Below, one piece after another: positions 44,398 to 53,588 of a DNA stretch of 64,000 bases. The translations under genes were made by a program, and so were the position numbers. Below the pieces are notes generated by a model. The model ran no database searches. It saw nothing but the letters and a program-made list of their open reading frames with translations, and was not told where the DNA came from. Numbering within the stretch: position 1 is the first letter of the stretch; the number at the start of each line of letters is the position of its first letter. Source of the DNA: Phaeobacter sp. G2 (lineage in GTDB: Bacteria > Pseudomonadota > Alphaproteobacteria > Rhodobacterales > Rhodobacteraceae); NCBI GenBank assembly GCA_025163595.1, contig CP104106.1, forward strand, positions 1 through 64,000. Direction: 5' to 3'.

Positions 44398-45251
44398 CCG
44401 AACTCCGCGATGGGTTGGCGCGGAATGCTCCAAGCATGCTTCGCCCATACCGGCTGCCAGGCCTGAACGGCCTCATCGGTGATCCGCTCCTCACCCGTCT
44501 CGATCGCATCGATGGCCAAGGACTTGATCATGATGAACACGCGCGAGGTCACACCGCCCGTCACTTTCAGGATTGTCCGAAGCGACGCAACCGTGAGGCC
44601 CGACCGCTGCTCAAGTGCCATCGCGGCAATCAGCGTTTGGATGAGCCGAGAGAACTCCACGTCGTCCTCCCAGAGCGGCAGGTAGTGTTCGTCCAGGCGA
44701 CGGGCCAGTTGGTCGTCACCGCGGACGGCCTCGAGCGCTTCGTTGACACCGAAAACGACAAGCGAGGCACAGAGATCGTTGGCCAAGAACCGCAGCATGT
44801 TCAGGAACCGGCGTTGCTCCCGGTAACTACCGGCAAGCAGATTGTGCACCTCGTCGATCATCAGCATCTTCAGGTCCATATCCCGAAGATGACTGAGCGC
44901 GCGGACCTCAAGTTCGGACACGGTATGCCGCCCCCACATCGGCGCCCCGATCGTCGAAAGGATGTGCTGGTAGAAGCGTCGCTCGTCCGGCGCTGGCGGC
45001 GCCTGAACCAGCAGGATGGGGGTCTTCGTGATGCCCAGTTCTGCGTTGTACTGCGTCGGATACTTGCTGGCCATGCGCTTGGCGATCATCGTCTTGCCAA
45101 TACCGGAACTGCCATAGACCATCAGGCCAGGCATCCGGCTCTGCTGCGGCATTTCCATCAGGGACGTCAATCGGTTGAGAACAATCGTGGCACGGTCGAA
45201 TGCGATCCAATGATCGCTGCGGATGCGGTCAATTCTTTCTTCTGGGGTCAT
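44394..45251 (-). CDS. tniB: TniB AAA+ ATPase, copy 2
   Basis: Same 285-aa protein as in copy 1, with intact Walker A (GIGKT) and Walker B (MIDEVH). It overlaps tniA and tniQ as in copy 1. Confidence 0.9.
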   Translation of the reverse strand: MTPEERIDRIRSDHWIAFDRATIVLNRLTSLMEMPQQSRMPGLMVYGSSGIGKTMIAKRMASKYPTQYNAELGITKTPILLVQAPPAPDERRFYQHILSTIGAPMWGRHTVSELEVRALSHLRDMDLKMLMIDEVHNLLAGSYREQRRFLNMLRFLANDLCASLVVFGVNEALEAVRGDDQLARRLDEHYLPLWEDDVEFSRLIQTLIAAMALEQRSGLTVASLRTILKVTGGVTSRVFIMIKSLAIDAIETGEERITDEAVQAWQPVWAKHAWSIPRQPIAEFG

Positions 45252-46857
45252 CAAACTCTTCAATCGGATAAGTGGGGAGGTCTGGGTTACCAGTGTCGAT
45301 GGCGAACATTTCTCGGGACGGATCGCGGCGCGGCTGGTGCTTGGGAAGCCGCGTCTCGCGTTCGCTCTCCAGACGGGCGGTCCTTGTCTTCTGACGCGCC
45401 GCCTCGGCCAGTCGTCTCTGCGCGTCGATCACCTGGAACAAGGCCTTCTCGTTGATCCGACCGCCATGCCTGTCTTGCCATTCCTTCCGCGCCCGACGAC
45501 TTTCCCAAAGCGATATCCGAGGGTGGCTCAGATCCCGATACCGAGCCGGGATCATGCGGCCATCATTGACGAGAACCCAGACCTGCGACAGGTCCCGCGG
45601 GTCGTACTTCACCTGCACCTTGCCGCTGCCCCGTCCGACCAACGACGCGAAGGCATCACTCCAGTAGTGCACCCCAAAGAGAGTGATCCCAGTGCGCCCG
45701 AGCTGGCGCAACTCAAAAGGCAGGAAGCTTGTCCGGAAGGCTTCGACATCGACAACCTGCCGCCCCGCAGTGTCTCCGCCCAAGTCAGCCCAAGCGGCCA
45801 GCGGCGTTCGCCCGAGGGCTTCGTGGCGGGTATTGTGGTAGCGGCAAATCTCCAGATGAAGCCAGTCCTCGAACTCGGCCAGGGTCAGAGCCGCATGTTT
45901 CTCGCTGTCATAATCGCCCTTCTCGGCAGCGGAGGATTGCGTGGTCCCGGGCAAAACATGAACAGCCCCCATGGCCGTTCCGATCAAACGTTCGATATGA
46001 CCTCCGAAGTGCGTTGCACCAGGCGGGCGGTACTCGACGGCAATGCCCCAATCTTCGCAGGCCGATGAGAAGGCGTCGCTGTGGAACTCCTGCGCGTTAT
46101 CGACATGGATCGCCTTCGGGATGCCGGATGTCGGCCAGACCAATTCTTCCAGCTTCCCTGGGACGTGGATCGATTTCCGACGCACACAATGATCGAGGCA
46201 GAGCGCGATCGAAAGAACTGATGGTGCATCAAAGCTGACGAAGACCCCGAGAACGATCCGGGTTGCAACATCGATGGCTACCGTCAAATATGGGCGCGCA
46301 AGCGGTCGCCGATCCACGTGATCGACCAAAATGATGTCGGCCAAGGTGTGATCGATCTGAACAATTTCCAGTGGCGTTCCAACCGCAAGCCGGCCCGGAC
46401 GTGCCGCAAAAGTCTTGTTCGCCTCCTTGGCACCACGGCGCTTTCTAACAATCTCTTTCTCGTCCATTGCATCGAGCCGAGCTTTCAGCGTTTTTCGTGC
46501 CGGTGGCTGGAAGCCCTTTGCCTCGCATTCCGAACGGATCTCACGCCAAATTCGCAGAAAGCTGGAGCGTTCGCGGACCAGATAATAGCGCCGTAGGCGT
46601 TCATCGATGAGGTCTTCGACTTCTCGCGCGATCCGTTTCGACCCCGGTTTCGGCCCCCGGCGACTGAGTTCCAGTGCTGCGGCCCGCCCATCGTTCTCGC
46701 GCAAACGGCGGTAAAGCGACCAGGTGTGGCTCTTCGCCAAACCTAGTTCCCAAGCAGCATCTCCGATTGCCGCACTGATCGGCTCACCCTTCTTCTCAAG
46801 TTCCAGGATCGGACGGAGGACTGCTGCTCGATGTTTTGCAAGACGCTCGCTGACCAC
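45229..46857 (-). CDS. tniA: TniA DDE transposase, copy 2
   Basis: Same 542-aa DDE transposase as in copy 1 with all catalytic motifs. Two intact copies near each other can supply transposase in trans to either element or to the whole bracketed segment. Confidence 0.92.
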   Translation of the reverse strand: MVSERLAKHRAAVLRPILELEKKGEPISAAIGDAAWELGLAKSHTWSLYRRLRENDGRAAALELSRRGPKPGSKRIAREVEDLIDERLRRYYLVRERSSFLRIWREIRSECEAKGFQPPARKTLKARLDAMDEKEIVRKRRGAKEANKTFAARPGRLAVGTPLEIVQIDHTLADIILVDHVDRRPLARPYLTVAIDVATRIVLGVFVSFDAPSVLSIALCLDHCVRRKSIHVPGKLEELVWPTSGIPKAIHVDNAQEFHSDAFSSACEDWGIAVEYRPPGATHFGGHIERLIGTAMGAVHVLPGTTQSSAAEKGDYDSEKHAALTLAEFEDWLHLEICRYHNTRHEALGRTPLAAWADLGGDTAGRQVVDVEAFRTSFLPFELRQLGRTGITLFGVHYWSDAFASLVGRGSGKVQVKYDPRDLSQVWVLVNDGRMIPARYRDLSHPRISLWESRRARKEWQDRHGGRINEKALFQVIDAQRRLAEAARQKTRTARLESERETRLPKHQPRRDPSREMFAIDTGNPDLPTYPIEEFDDPRRKN

Positions 46858-46918
46858 GCCAATCCCTGCCCTATTCCTGTCAGCACTTATCCACAGAACT
46901 GACCGTATGCTAATAAAG

Positions 46919-47021
46919 GGTACAGTATGGCAATTAACGGTACAATATGAAAATTAAGGGTACATCGTGCCGCTGAAAACAAACGATAATTTTAAAGGCA
47001 ATTCTGATTAATGAGGGTACA
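46919..47021. repeat. Right-end transposase-binding repeats, copy 2
   Basis: GGTACA at 46919, 46939, 46959 and 47016: the same 20-bp-spaced triple plus terminal copy as in copy 1. Confidence 0.7.
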
Positions 47022-47027
47022 GTGACA

Positions 47028-48049
47028 CCTGGATCAACAAGTTCTACATTCTGGACATGCAGCCGAAGAACAGCCTGGTGCGCTACATGCTGGATCGGGG
47101 GCATTCCGTGTTCGTGATTTCCTGGGTCAACCCGACCAGCGATCACGCGGACAAGGATTTTGCTGATTACATGAAACTCGGACCGCTGGCCGCGCTTGAT
47201 GCCATTCGCGACATCACCCGCGAAGAAAAGGCCAATATCCTCGGTTTCTGCATTGGTGGCATCCTGGTGACGGCAACGCTGGCTTACCTCGCAGCCATTG
47301 GTGATGACCGGGTCAATTCCGCCACGACACTGGCCACCATGGTCGATTTCAAGGACGTGGGCGAAATCGGCGTCTTCGTCGATGAAAACCGGCTGGAAGT
47401 CCTGCGTGCGCATATGGAAGAGAAAGGCTATCTTGAAGCCTATCACTTGCAGGACATGTTCTCGATGCTTCGCGAGAACGATTTGATCTGGTCGTTCTTC
47501 GAGGCCAATTACCTGCGCGGTCGGAAACCCCGGGCTTTCGACCTTTTGTATTGGAATTCGGATTCCACACGACTGCCTGCGGCCATGCTGCTTTGGTATC
47601 TCAAAGAGGTCTATCTAGAGAACCGGCTGCGCCAGCCCGGTGGATTGGAAATGAACGGTGTCAAGATCGATCTGAGCAAGATCGAAACGCCGGTTTTCGT
47701 ACTTGCCACGTCCGAGGATCACATCGCCCCCTGGACCTCGATTTATCCAGCGACGCAGATACTCGGCGGCGAGGTTGAATTTGTCCTTGGCGGCTCGGGC
47801 CATATTGCCGGAGTCATCAACCCCCCGACCGAACGTGCCAAATACGGTTTCAGAAAAAGCGACACCTATCCGCCAGAACCAGCGAATTTTCTGACCAAGG
47901 CCACGGAAATGCCGGGGTCGTGGTGGCCCTACTGGGCGGACTGGCTCGAGGCCAAAGACGGCAAGACCGTCAAGCCTCGAAAGCCCGTCAACCGCGGAAA
48001 GTACAAATCCATCGAGCCGGCACCGGGAAGCTACGTTCGGGCGAATTGA
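47028..48049 (+). pseudogene. phaC: Class I PHA synthase, N-terminus removed by the transposon
   Basis: The frame comes straight out of the transposon end (WINKFYILDMQPKNSLVRYML) and runs 340 codons; class I PhaC is normally ~580-620, so about 250 N-terminal residues are missing. The catalytic Cys (GFCIGG), Asp (TSEDHIAPW) and His (GGSGHIAG) are all retained. A restart at ATG 47057 would lack the N-terminal domain, so polyhydroxyalkanoate synthesis from this gene is improbable. Confidence 0.88.
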
Positions 48050-48363
48050 GACCGCGTTCCATGACAGGGATATGTGGTCGTTCGGTACTGCCGGAAATCG
48101 CCGCGAAACCTGAACGCCATCCCTCGTGAAGCGGAACGACCGGAAATCCTATCCCTATTGAACCAAGCATCAAACGTCTTGCATTCCTCGGCATAATCAA
48201 ATGGCCGGTAGCGGATACTCCTGTGCATATGTGGGCAGGGCAACGATCTTCGTCAGATTTCACCGAATGAATTGCCCCCCAATCAACCGGCATTCCGAAA
48301 TCCCGACTGTGACTGGTCTGGTTGTATGCCGAAATTGAGCGCAAAAACACAGCATTGGGTGCG
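48050..48363. other. Gap between phaC and tetR, no gene seen
   Basis: 314 bp between convergent genes. No supported coding sequence, clear terminator hairpin or repeat was recognised. Confidence 0.4.
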
Positions 48364-48975
48364 CTAGGCTCGTATTCCATCGCTGACAAGTTCAAGGATC
48401 TGGTTGGCAATAACCTCAGGAGGTTCCGAACCGTCAGGGTTGTACCACTCCGGCATCTGGTTGAAGGCCGAGAACAGCACCTGCGCCAGTCTTTTTGTTG
48501 AACTTTGGCGGATCGATTTGTCTTCAATGCCGGCCTTGATGATCTCTTCAAGGAAATCCTGACCATCGCGCAGGGTCTGGCGCAGTTTGTCCTGGTTTCT
48601 GCCCGTGAGGTTGCGGCGCGCCTCGCGCATCAATGAGGAACCGAAATCACTCACAACCAATGCGGCGTAAGAACGAAAAAACACGCGCAACCTGTCAAGG
48701 CCGTTGCCAGTTGATACCTGGGCCGCGTCAAAGCAAAGCTTGACCCCTTCCAGCGACACCAATGAGCACTGCATCAGGATGTCTTCCTTGTTGCGGGCGT
48801 AGTAATAGAGTGCAGGCTTGGTCAGATCGAGTTCGGCGGCGATATCATCGAGCGAGGTTTTCTTGTAACCGACTGTCGAAAACAGTCTCGCCGCAACGTC
48901 CAACACGGCACGGCGCTTCAGTTCCTGCTGCTCTTCGACGTCTTTTGTCTTTCTATGCCACTGGATTGCAGGCAC
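48364..48975 (-). CDS. TetR-family regulator of the beta-oxidation operon
   Basis: GTG 48975 was preferred (preceded by gaggg, and the upstream 20 residues are Arg-rich read-through), giving 203 aa; a start at 49035 is possible. The HTH is classic TetR (LFSTVGYKKTSLDDIAAELDLTKPALYYYARNKEDIL), and the C-terminal part would bind an acyl-CoA-type ligand. It is the last gene of a 12-gene operon whose promoter contains a palindrome suited to a TetR dimer, suggesting feedback control by the operon's own substrate CoA ester. Confidence 0.85.
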   Translation of the reverse strand: MPAIQWHRKTKDVEEQQELKRRAVLDVAARLFSTVGYKKTSLDDIAAELDLTKPALYYYARNKEDILMQCSLVSLEGVKLCFDAAQVSTGNGLDRLRVFFRSYAALVVSDFGSSLMREARRNLTGRNQDKLRQTLRDGQDFLEEIIKAGIEDKSIRQSSTKRLAQVLFSAFNQMPEWYNPDGSEPPEVIANQILELVSDGIRA

Positions 48976-49037
48976 ATGACCCTCGCTTGAAATTGTGCGC
49001 CGGGCGAGAATTCTTCCCGCCCGGCATCTTACCAAGT

Positions 49038-50198
49038 TTAGTAGTCGAGGCCCCGGGCTGCAACTGTCCAGGCGCCGTTTTCAACCTTGGCCAGGATCAG
49101 CGTTTCCACCCCCTGGTGATCTTCGGGGCCGAAGCTGACGGTCTGGCCGCCGATCGGATCGACATAACCATTGATCGCTTCGGTCGCGGCAAGGAACCCT
49201 TCGGTGGTCAACTCCGGACCGGCCGCTTCGAGCGCGGTTGCGATCAGATCGATGAAGATATAGCCAAGCTGGGCCTGCGGCGCCATTTTCTCGCCGTAGA
49301 TCTCGGCATAGCTTTCGAGGATGCGCTTGGCTTCTCCATCGGCGCTGCCAGCTTCGGCATAGACGAAAGGCGACACCAAATGCAGCCCTTCCATCGCGCC
49401 ATCGGCCGCCTGGGCCACGGCGTCCATGTAAGGCACCATGCTGGCCACGAAAGTGGGCTCAAAACCCAGCTTCTTGGCAGTGGCAACGATACGGATCGTG
49501 TCGCCCACGCCGGTTGACAGGAACACGATATCGCAGCCGGCATTCTTCAGCGTGGTTACCGACGAGACCATGTCTGTCTCGGTGGCCGAATGCTCGGTCT
49601 TGGCGGCGATCTCCATGCCGATCTCGTGCAATTGCTGCTCAACACCCAGCGTCATCGACTCGCCCGCTTCATTGGCGATCTGCGCGACGCAGGGCGTCTC
49701 AAACCCGCCGTTTGCGTGGAAATAGGCCACGCCCGCGCGGAACTGTTCCGTATAGGAGCGGAAAAAGGCGTATTTCATCGGGTGGAGTGGCTCGGCCATC
49801 TCGGCGGCTGCCGAGATCGGGTACATGTTGGGCACACCAGCATCCAGCTGCTGCGGCATCACGGCCAGGTTCATCGGCGTGCCAAGCGCGCCGACCATGG
49901 TAAAGACCTTGTCGCGGCGCAACAGCTTGTTGGCGGCCTGAATGGCGCGCGGCACCTGATATTGCATGTCCTCGATCACGATCTCAAGCTGGCGGCCATG
50001 GATACCGCCGGTGGCATTGATCTCGTCCACGCGCATGCGCAGACCGTTGGCTTCGGGCACACCCCAGACAGCCAGCGGACCGCTGAGATCGGTATAGGCG
50101 CCAAGCGTGATCTTGTCGTCGGTCACGCCTTGCGGATCGGCGATCGCCGCCCCGGCGGCCAGCGCGGAAAATGCCAGCGCGATTGCAAACTTCTTCAT
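49038..50198 (-). CDS. livK: Branched-chain amino acid-type ABC substrate-binding protein
   Basis: A 386-aa periplasmic-binding protein, type 1 (LivK/AmiC fold), with signal peptide KKFAIALAFSALAAGAAIA and the mature opening DDKITLGAYTDLSGPLAVWG. It delivers the substrate to the LivHMGF permease encoded in the same operon. Members of this family next to acyl-CoA enzymes often bind carboxylic acids instead of amino acids. It follows the CoA ligase gene by 20 bp. Confidence 0.88.
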   Translation of the reverse strand: MKKFAIALAFSALAAGAAIADPQGVTDDKITLGAYTDLSGPLAVWGVPEANGLRMRVDEINATGGIHGRQLEIVIEDMQYQVPRAIQAANKLLRRDKVFTMVGALGTPMNLAVMPQQLDAGVPNMYPISAAAEMAEPLHPMKYAFFRSYTEQFRAGVAYFHANGGFETPCVAQIANEAGESMTLGVEQQLHEIGMEIAAKTEHSATETDMVSSVTTLKNAGCDIVFLSTGVGDTIRIVATAKKLGFEPTFVASMVPYMDAVAQAADGAMEGLHLVSPFVYAEAGSADGEAKRILESYAEIYGEKMAPQAQLGYIFIDLIATALEAAGPELTTEGFLAATEAINGYVDPIGGQTVSFGPEDHQGVETLILAKVENGAWTVAARGLDY

Positions 50199-50218
50199 GA
50201 TTTCCTCCCTTTCAAGGT

Positions 50219-52063
50219 TCAGTACATGGTGTCGATGAGGTCTTTGTATTTGCGCTCGACCTCGTTGCGTTTGAGTTTCATCGTCGGAGTGAGTTCCTCG
50301 TCCTCAGCCGTCAGAAGCACGTCGATCAAGCGGAACTTCTTCACTTGTTCCACCGGCGAAAATCCGGAATTCGCACGGTCCACCTCGTTGCCAATCAACT
50401 CGATGATCGGCTCGCTTTCGCAGAGCGATTTGTAGTTCGAGAACGGGATGCGCTTGTCCTGCGCGTATTTCTCGACCGTTTCCTGGTCGATCATGATCAG
50501 CACGGTCAGGTACTTGCGCTTGTCGCCAATGATCACAGCGTCCGAGATGTAGGGCGAGAATTTCAGCTCGTTTTCCAGCTGCGAGGGCGTGATGTTTTTG
50601 CCGCCGGCGGTGATGATGATGTCCTTCTTGCGGTCCAGAATGGTCAGATCGCAATTGTCATCCATCTTGCCGACATCGCCGGTATGCACCCAGCCATCCA
50701 CCATGGTCTCGGCGGTCTTTTCCGGCTGGCTCAGGTAGCCAGAGAAGTTTGACCGCGCGCGTATCAGGATCTCGCCATCCTCGGCCAGTTTGGCTTCGAC
50801 GCCGCGCATGGCCCGCCCGATCGACCCGATGGGCGATTGGCCTGGAACCGTGGCAGTGACAATGCCAGTCTCGGTCTGTCCATAGGCTTCCTGCACAGAG
50901 ACGCCGAGTGCGTTGAACCAACTGAGCAGCCGCGCCGAGATTGGCGCTGCACCCGAGACGATCGTATGCGCCCGCGCCAGACCCAGTTCGACGCGGATAT
51001 TGCGCAACACCAAGAAATCGAGCGCCTTGTGCAAAAGGCTCAGGCTCAGCGGCGCCTTTTTGCCCTCCGCCAACACCGCGGCGCGGCGTTCGGCCACTTT
51101 CAGCGCCTGAGTATAGGCAAAGCGGCCAAAGGCGGTGGCGTCATTCATGATGAAACTGATGCGGGAATAGAACTTCTCCCACACCCGTGGCACCGCGAAG
51201 ATAAAAGTCGGGGCCACCTCCTGAATGTCGGCGTTAAAGGTCTCGCCGCTCTCGGCAATGTTGATGGTGATGCCATGCCGGATCGGGGTCGCGACCGAGA
51301 TGATGCGCTCGGCGGCGTGGCACAGCGGCAGGAAGGTCAGGATCTCGTCACCCGGGCCCAGCGGCATTTCCGGGTGGTTGTCGGCCTGCGCCAGAAAGAA
51401 CCGGTGCGAGATCATCGCGCCCTTGGGCGCGCCGGTAGTGCCCGAGGTATAGATCAGCGTGGCGATGTCCTCGCCTTTGCCGGCGTCCAAGCGCGACTCG
51501 AACGCGGCCTGAATGCTTGCGTCGCTGTCATTGGCGAGTTCAAGGAATGCCTCCCATCCCATGACCTTGTCATGCTCAAAGCGGCGCAGGCCTTCCATGT
51601 CGTAGACAACGACCTTTTCAATCCCCGGCAGCTCGTCCTGTACCAGCAGGTATTTGTCGAGCTGTTCCTCGTCCTCGACGAACAACACCTTGGCGCCGCT
51701 GTCGTTGAGCTGATAGGCGACCTGTTTTTCCTGCAAGGTCGGGTAGAGCCCGTGGGTGACCGCGCCGATGCACTGGATGCCGAGATCGGAAAACACCCAT
51801 TCCTTGTTGTCTTCGCTGATGATCGCCACGACGTCGCCGGCATCGACCCCCAAGGCCATCAGCGCACAACCTGCCTGCCGGGACCGGTGATAGTAGTCGG
51901 TCCAGGTGTATTCTTCCCAGATGCCGAAATCCCTTTCGCGGATCGCGATCGCAGACCCGAATTTCCGGCAGTTCTGCCGAAACAGCTTGGGCAGTGTGTC
52001 GCAGCCGTCGATTTCAAAGACGGGCGGGGTCCAGTTTTGTGTAGAGATGTCGTTCATCGCCAT
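50219..52063 (-). CDS. Long-chain-type acyl-CoA synthetase (AMP-forming)
   Basis: A 614-aa adenylate-forming ligase. The ATP motif is LIYTSGTTGAPKGAMIS (~210), with YGQTETG (~395), WVHTGDVG and the hinge region LDRKKDIIITAGGKNITPS. Length and C-terminus match the FACL/ACSBG group that handles long or bulky acids. It activates the imported acid to its CoA ester before the racemase and dehydrogenase act. It overlaps livF by 10 bp. Confidence 0.9.
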   Translation of the reverse strand: MAMNDISTQNWTPPVFEIDGCDTLPKLFRQNCRKFGSAIAIRERDFGIWEEYTWTDYYHRSRQAGCALMALGVDAGDVVAIISEDNKEWVFSDLGIQCIGAVTHGLYPTLQEKQVAYQLNDSGAKVLFVEDEEQLDKYLLVQDELPGIEKVVVYDMEGLRRFEHDKVMGWEAFLELANDSDASIQAAFESRLDAGKGEDIATLIYTSGTTGAPKGAMISHRFFLAQADNHPEMPLGPGDEILTFLPLCHAAERIISVATPIRHGITINIAESGETFNADIQEVAPTFIFAVPRVWEKFYSRISFIMNDATAFGRFAYTQALKVAERRAAVLAEGKKAPLSLSLLHKALDFLVLRNIRVELGLARAHTIVSGAAPISARLLSWFNALGVSVQEAYGQTETGIVTATVPGQSPIGSIGRAMRGVEAKLAEDGEILIRARSNFSGYLSQPEKTAETMVDGWVHTGDVGKMDDNCDLTILDRKKDIIITAGGKNITPSQLENELKFSPYISDAVIIGDKRKYLTVLIMIDQETVEKYAQDKRIPFSNYKSLCESEPIIELIGNEVDRANSGFSPVEQVKKFRLIDVLLTAEDEELTPTMKLKRNEVERKYKDLIDTMY

Positions 52064-52824
52064 GTCTTCCTTGCTTTCCAGCGGCGGTCGCCCCGCGCGC
52101 TGTCGGCCTTGATGCCAAGGTAAAATTCGCGGATATCGGCGCTGTTCATCAGCACGTCGCGTTCGCCTTCCATGACGATCCGCCCGGTTTCCAGCACATA
52201 GCCGAAATCGGCGGCCGGAAGCGCGACGCTGGCGTTCTGTTCCACCAGCAGCATCGTCATGCCTTCCTCGACATTGATCCGCTTGATGATTGCGAAAATC
52301 TCGGAAATCAGCCGGGGCGAGAGACCCAGCGACGGCTCATCCAGCAGCATCAGGCTGGGCCGTGCCATGAAGGCGCGTCCAAGGGCCACCATCTGCTGTT
52401 GCCCGCCCGACAGGTAGATCGCCTGCTTGTCGAGAAATTCGCGCAGGACCGGGAACCAGCCCAGCACCTTTTCGAAATCGCGCGCCACCTCGTCGCGGTC
52501 CTTGCGGCAATAGGCACCCATCATCAGGTTGTCTTTCACCGACAAAAGCGCAAACACTTCGCGTCCTTCGGGGCTATGGGCCACACCGGTGCGGGCAATC
52601 ACATCCGGATCCAGGCCGGTAATGGCCTTACCCTTGAATGTGATCTCACCTTTGAACGGGTCGAGCGCCCCCGAGATGGTTTTCAGGATAGTGGTCTTGC
52701 CAGCGCCGTTCGATCCCATGACCGTGACCACGGTGCCTTCGCGCACCGAAAGGCTGACACCGCGGATCGCCATGACGCGGCCATACATGGTTTCGACATT
52801 GCGGACTTTCAGAACTTCGCTCAT
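52054..52824 (-). CDS. livF: LivF-type ABC transporter ATPase
   Basis: A 256-aa ATPase with Walker A GSNGAGKTT, signature LSGGQQQM and Walker B LMLLDEPSLGL. It is paired with LivG to energise the permease. It overlaps livG by 4 bp. The C-terminus (DSARGDRRWKARKTWR) is slightly longer than usual. Confidence 0.93.
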   Translation of the reverse strand: MSEVLKVRNVETMYGRVMAIRGVSLSVREGTVVTVMGSNGAGKTTILKTISGALDPFKGEITFKGKAITGLDPDVIARTGVAHSPEGREVFALLSVKDNLMMGAYCRKDRDEVARDFEKVLGWFPVLREFLDKQAIYLSGGQQQMVALGRAFMARPSLMLLDEPSLGLSPRLISEIFAIIKRINVEEGMTMLLVEQNASVALPAADFGYVLETGRIVMEGERDVLMNSADIREFYLGIKADSARGDRRWKARKTWR

Positions 52825-53588
52825 GCCGCTTCCCCCCCTAGATAGGCTGCCTGCACATCCGGGTCGTCCTGCACCTCCGAGGCGCTGCCGGTGGCCAGGA
52901 AGCGGCCTTCGTTGATTGCCAGAACCTTGTCCGAGACCTTGTTCACCAGCTTCATGTCGTGCTCGATCATCACCACGGTGATGCCCAGATCCTCGCGGAT
53001 GTCTTCGATCACAAAGGCGGTGTCGTCGGTTTCCTCGGTGGTCAGCCCGCTGGAGGGCTCATCCAGCAACAGGATCTCGGGGCTGGCGACCAGCGCGCGC
53101 GCCATCTCGGTTTTCTTGCGCACGCCGTAAGGCAGGTCGGCGACGCGGGCGTGACGGTAGCCTTCGAGATCGAGAAACTCGATAACCTCTTCCGCCTTGC
53201 GGCGGTGCTCCAGTTCCTGGCGTAATTGGCCGGGCAGGAAGAACAGCTCGCTCAGCGGCGAGAACCGCCCATGCCGGAACCGGCCGATCAACAGGTTGTC
53301 CAGAAGTGAGGCATGCTCGAACAATTCGATGTTCTGGAAGGTGCGGGCGATGCCGTGGTTGATCACTTCGTGGGGCCTGGCCCCCAGCAGGCTTTCGCCA
53401 CCAAAGCGGATATCGCCTTCCAGCGGGTCATAGATGCGGCAGATCAGGTTGAACACCGTGCTCTTGCCGGCACCATTGGGACCGATGATGGTGAATACCT
53501 TGCCCGGTTCCACCGAGAAGCTCAGGTTATCGACGGCTTTCAGCCCACCGAATGCCAGCGACACGTTTTCGACTTCAAGCCAGCTCAT
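52821..53588 (-). CDS. livG: LivG-type ABC transporter ATPase
   Basis: A 255-aa ATPase with Walker A GPNGAGKST, a degenerate signature LPYGVRKK as is normal in LivG, and Walker B ILLLDEPSSGL; the typical ARTFQNIELF Q-loop region is present. It overlaps livM and livF by 4 bp each. Confidence 0.93.
   Translation of the reverse strand: MSWLEVENVSLAFGGLKAVDNLSFSVEPGKVFTIIGPNGAGKSTVFNLICRIYDPLEGDIRFGGESLLGARPHEVINHGIARTFQNIELFEHASLLDNLLIGRFRHGRFSPLSELFFLPGQLRQELEHRRKAEEVIEFLDLEGYRHARVADLPYGVRKKTEMARALVASPEILLLDEPSSGLTTEETDDTAFVIEDIREDLGITVVMIEHDMKLVNKVSDKVLAINEGRFLATGSASEVQDDPDVQAAYLGGEAA

Larger units (their letters stand above)
43365..47027 (-). mobile_element. TniA/TniB/TniQ transposon, copy 2 (3,663 bp)
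   Basis: Same length, ends, orientation and proteins as copy 1. The 5-bp flanks (acgtc and cctgg) do not match each other or those of copy 1. The right end interrupts a PHA synthase gene; the left end lies behind a lost transcription unit. The copies are in direct orientation, 2,675 bp apart. Confidence 0.9.

Noticed and set aside
37027..47027. CRISPR-associated transposon
   Set aside because: TniQ, TniB and TniA are compatible with such elements, but no cas gene, repeat array or guide-like RNA was found inside either copy.
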